Below, piece after piece: positions 33,648-34,367 of a stretch of DNA of 34,367 nt. The first letter of the stretch is position 1, and every line of letters starts with the position of its first letter. Below the pieces are notes generated by a model. That model made no database searches. It saw nothing but the letters and a program-made list of their open reading frames with translations, and had not been told where the DNA came from. Both the position numbers and the translations under genes were made by a program. The stretch is from Sorangium cellulosum (GTDB lineage: Bacteria; Myxococcota_A; Polyangia; Polyangiales; Polyangiaceae), in contig DYPH01000062.1 in assembly GCA_020720045.1 (NCBI GenBank), forward strand, positions 1 through 34,367. The letters are read 5' to 3'.

Positions 33648-34367
33648 TCCGGATCGTTCGCCCTGCGAAAGAGCCTCACGCGCTTGCGAACGCCCGCAAG
33701 ACGCGCCTTTCCAAAGTGACGCCCCAGACCCTCGGGGAGGACATCAAGGGGTACGGCGTCGCGAAGAAGGATCTCGCGGAGATGCAACGGCTGCTGTGCG
33801 CCTATTGCGAAGTACGCCACATGACCGAGAAGTGGCGAGACGTGGAGCACTATCGCCCCAAATCGGCGTATCCGTGGCTCGCGTGGACCTGGGAGAACCT
33901 TCTCTTTGCCTGCAAGGAATGCAACAGCGACGCGAAGGGGGATCAATTCCCGATTCGGGGAACCAAGCTCGCATTCGGCAGCCCACCTCCTGGGAAGGAA
34001 CGCCCCTATTTCTTGGATCCTTCGGCGGTGGGTTTCGATTTTCGAAAGCACATTGTCTTTCGACCTGACGTTGTTCATCGAAAAACGAAGTGGAGGCCTA
34101 ACGGGCTCAGTCCCGAGGGGCGCCGGACGGTGAAGGAGCTCAGGCTACGACGGCCGGAGCTGGTCGATTGCTATCGCCTGCACTTCGAGACATCCGTCCA
34201 AATGACGGCAGACGCACTCGTTGCCCACCAGGCCAGCGCGAGTGATGTCGCGGATATTTTGACGCGTGCGTTTCAACCGGGGGCGCAGTTTCGAGCGCTC
34301 ACGCACGATGCCCTAGACCGCTCTCAGTTAAAGTTGAGCCTGTACCCGGCGAAGCGAACCCAGCCGC
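33644..34367 (+). CDS. HNH endonuclease, Septu PtuB-like (runs off the window end)
   Basis: At least 241 residues, open at the right edge. It starts at ATG 33644 inside the stop of the ATPase gene. The HNH motif is complete: CAYCE zinc pair near residue 53, the catalytic EHYRPKS near 69, and CKECNSDAKG near 92. This CxxC-EH-CxxCN layout resembles PtuB and TIGR02646-type nucleases. In Septu the PtuA ATPase complexes with PtuB, which degrades nucleic acid on infection; the same role is inferred here. The C-terminal half (VHRKTKWRPNGLSPEGRRT onward) is helical. Confidence 0.82.
   Translation, partial: MIRIVRPAKEPHALANARKTRLSKVTPQTLGEDIKGYGVAKKDLAEMQRLLCAYCEVRHMTEKWRDVEHYRPKSAYPWLAWTWENLLFACKECNSDAKGDQFPIRGTKLAFGSPPPGKERPYFLDPSAVGFDFRKHIVFRPDVVHRKTKWRPNGLSPEGRRTVKELRLRRPELVDCYRLHFETSVQMTADALVAHQASASDVADILTRAFQPGAQFRALTHDALDRSQLKLSLYPAKRTQP

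Overview
The window is high-GC DNA (I estimate low 60s percent) that looks like a chromosome segment of a myxobacterium, probably order Polyangiales. The reasons are many lipoproteins with Asp/Ala/Gly-rich linkers, FHA and TPR proteins, an ECF-like sigma factor next to a zinc-finger kinase-type protein, and a solo CIRCE-controlled groESL. This taxonomic call is inference. No transposase, integrase or CRISPR array was seen.

Layout. 1-3.4 kb (+): a likely operon of an FHA protein, a small lipoprotein, a TPR protein and a 5'-3' exonuclease. 3.4-8.65 kb (-): a compact four-gene operon, imelysin / di-haem DUF1111 oxidoreductase / imelysin / HTTM (vitamin K carboxylase-like) membrane protein. It has a Fur-box-like promoter and a hairpin-rich leader, and is probably an iron-linked surface system. 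8.86-11 kb: a remarkable (+) gene joining a zinc finger, a pseudokinase, a membrane segment and a VHL beta domain, convergent with an ECF-like sigma factor. 11.2-14.6 kb: a glycan-binding-type lipoprotein, a TPR-like membrane protein and a trypsin-like lipoprotein. 14.7-15.2 kb: two identical tRNA-Glu(CTC) and one tRNA-Gln(CTG). 15.3-17.5 kb: promoter, CIRCE, groES, groEL and terminator. 17.5-19.5 kb: tandem SH3b-NlpC/P60 lipoproteins. 19.6-24.8 kb: a DUF2325-like protein, a beta-propeller protein and a large SGNH-type protein. 24.9-30.9 kb: a SMI1-like protein, an MBL-fold phosphodiesterase, two GIDE-like membrane paralogues flanking a broken prolyl-hydroxylase-type oxygenase, a degenerate metallophosphoesterase and tmk. 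31.0-34.4 kb: a HEPN protein with a small partner, a truncated NMT1/THI5-like protein, and an AAA ATPase-HNH nuclease pair resembling Septu (nuclease cut by the window end).

Three cross-cutting signals stand out. First, the VHL beta domain keeps the spacing and nearly all residues of the human hydroxyproline pocket. Second, there are two families of small palindromic repeats: a two-module family scattered through intergenic and coding DNA, and a roughly 70-bp long-hairpin element present twice, in opposite orientation, inside the oxygenase gene, with inner stems that differ in sequence but still pair. Third, at least seven reading-frame breaks are each repaired by adding one base, mostly in a homopolymer, which points to assembly errors or recent slippage rather than old decay; the affected proteins should be read as probably intact.
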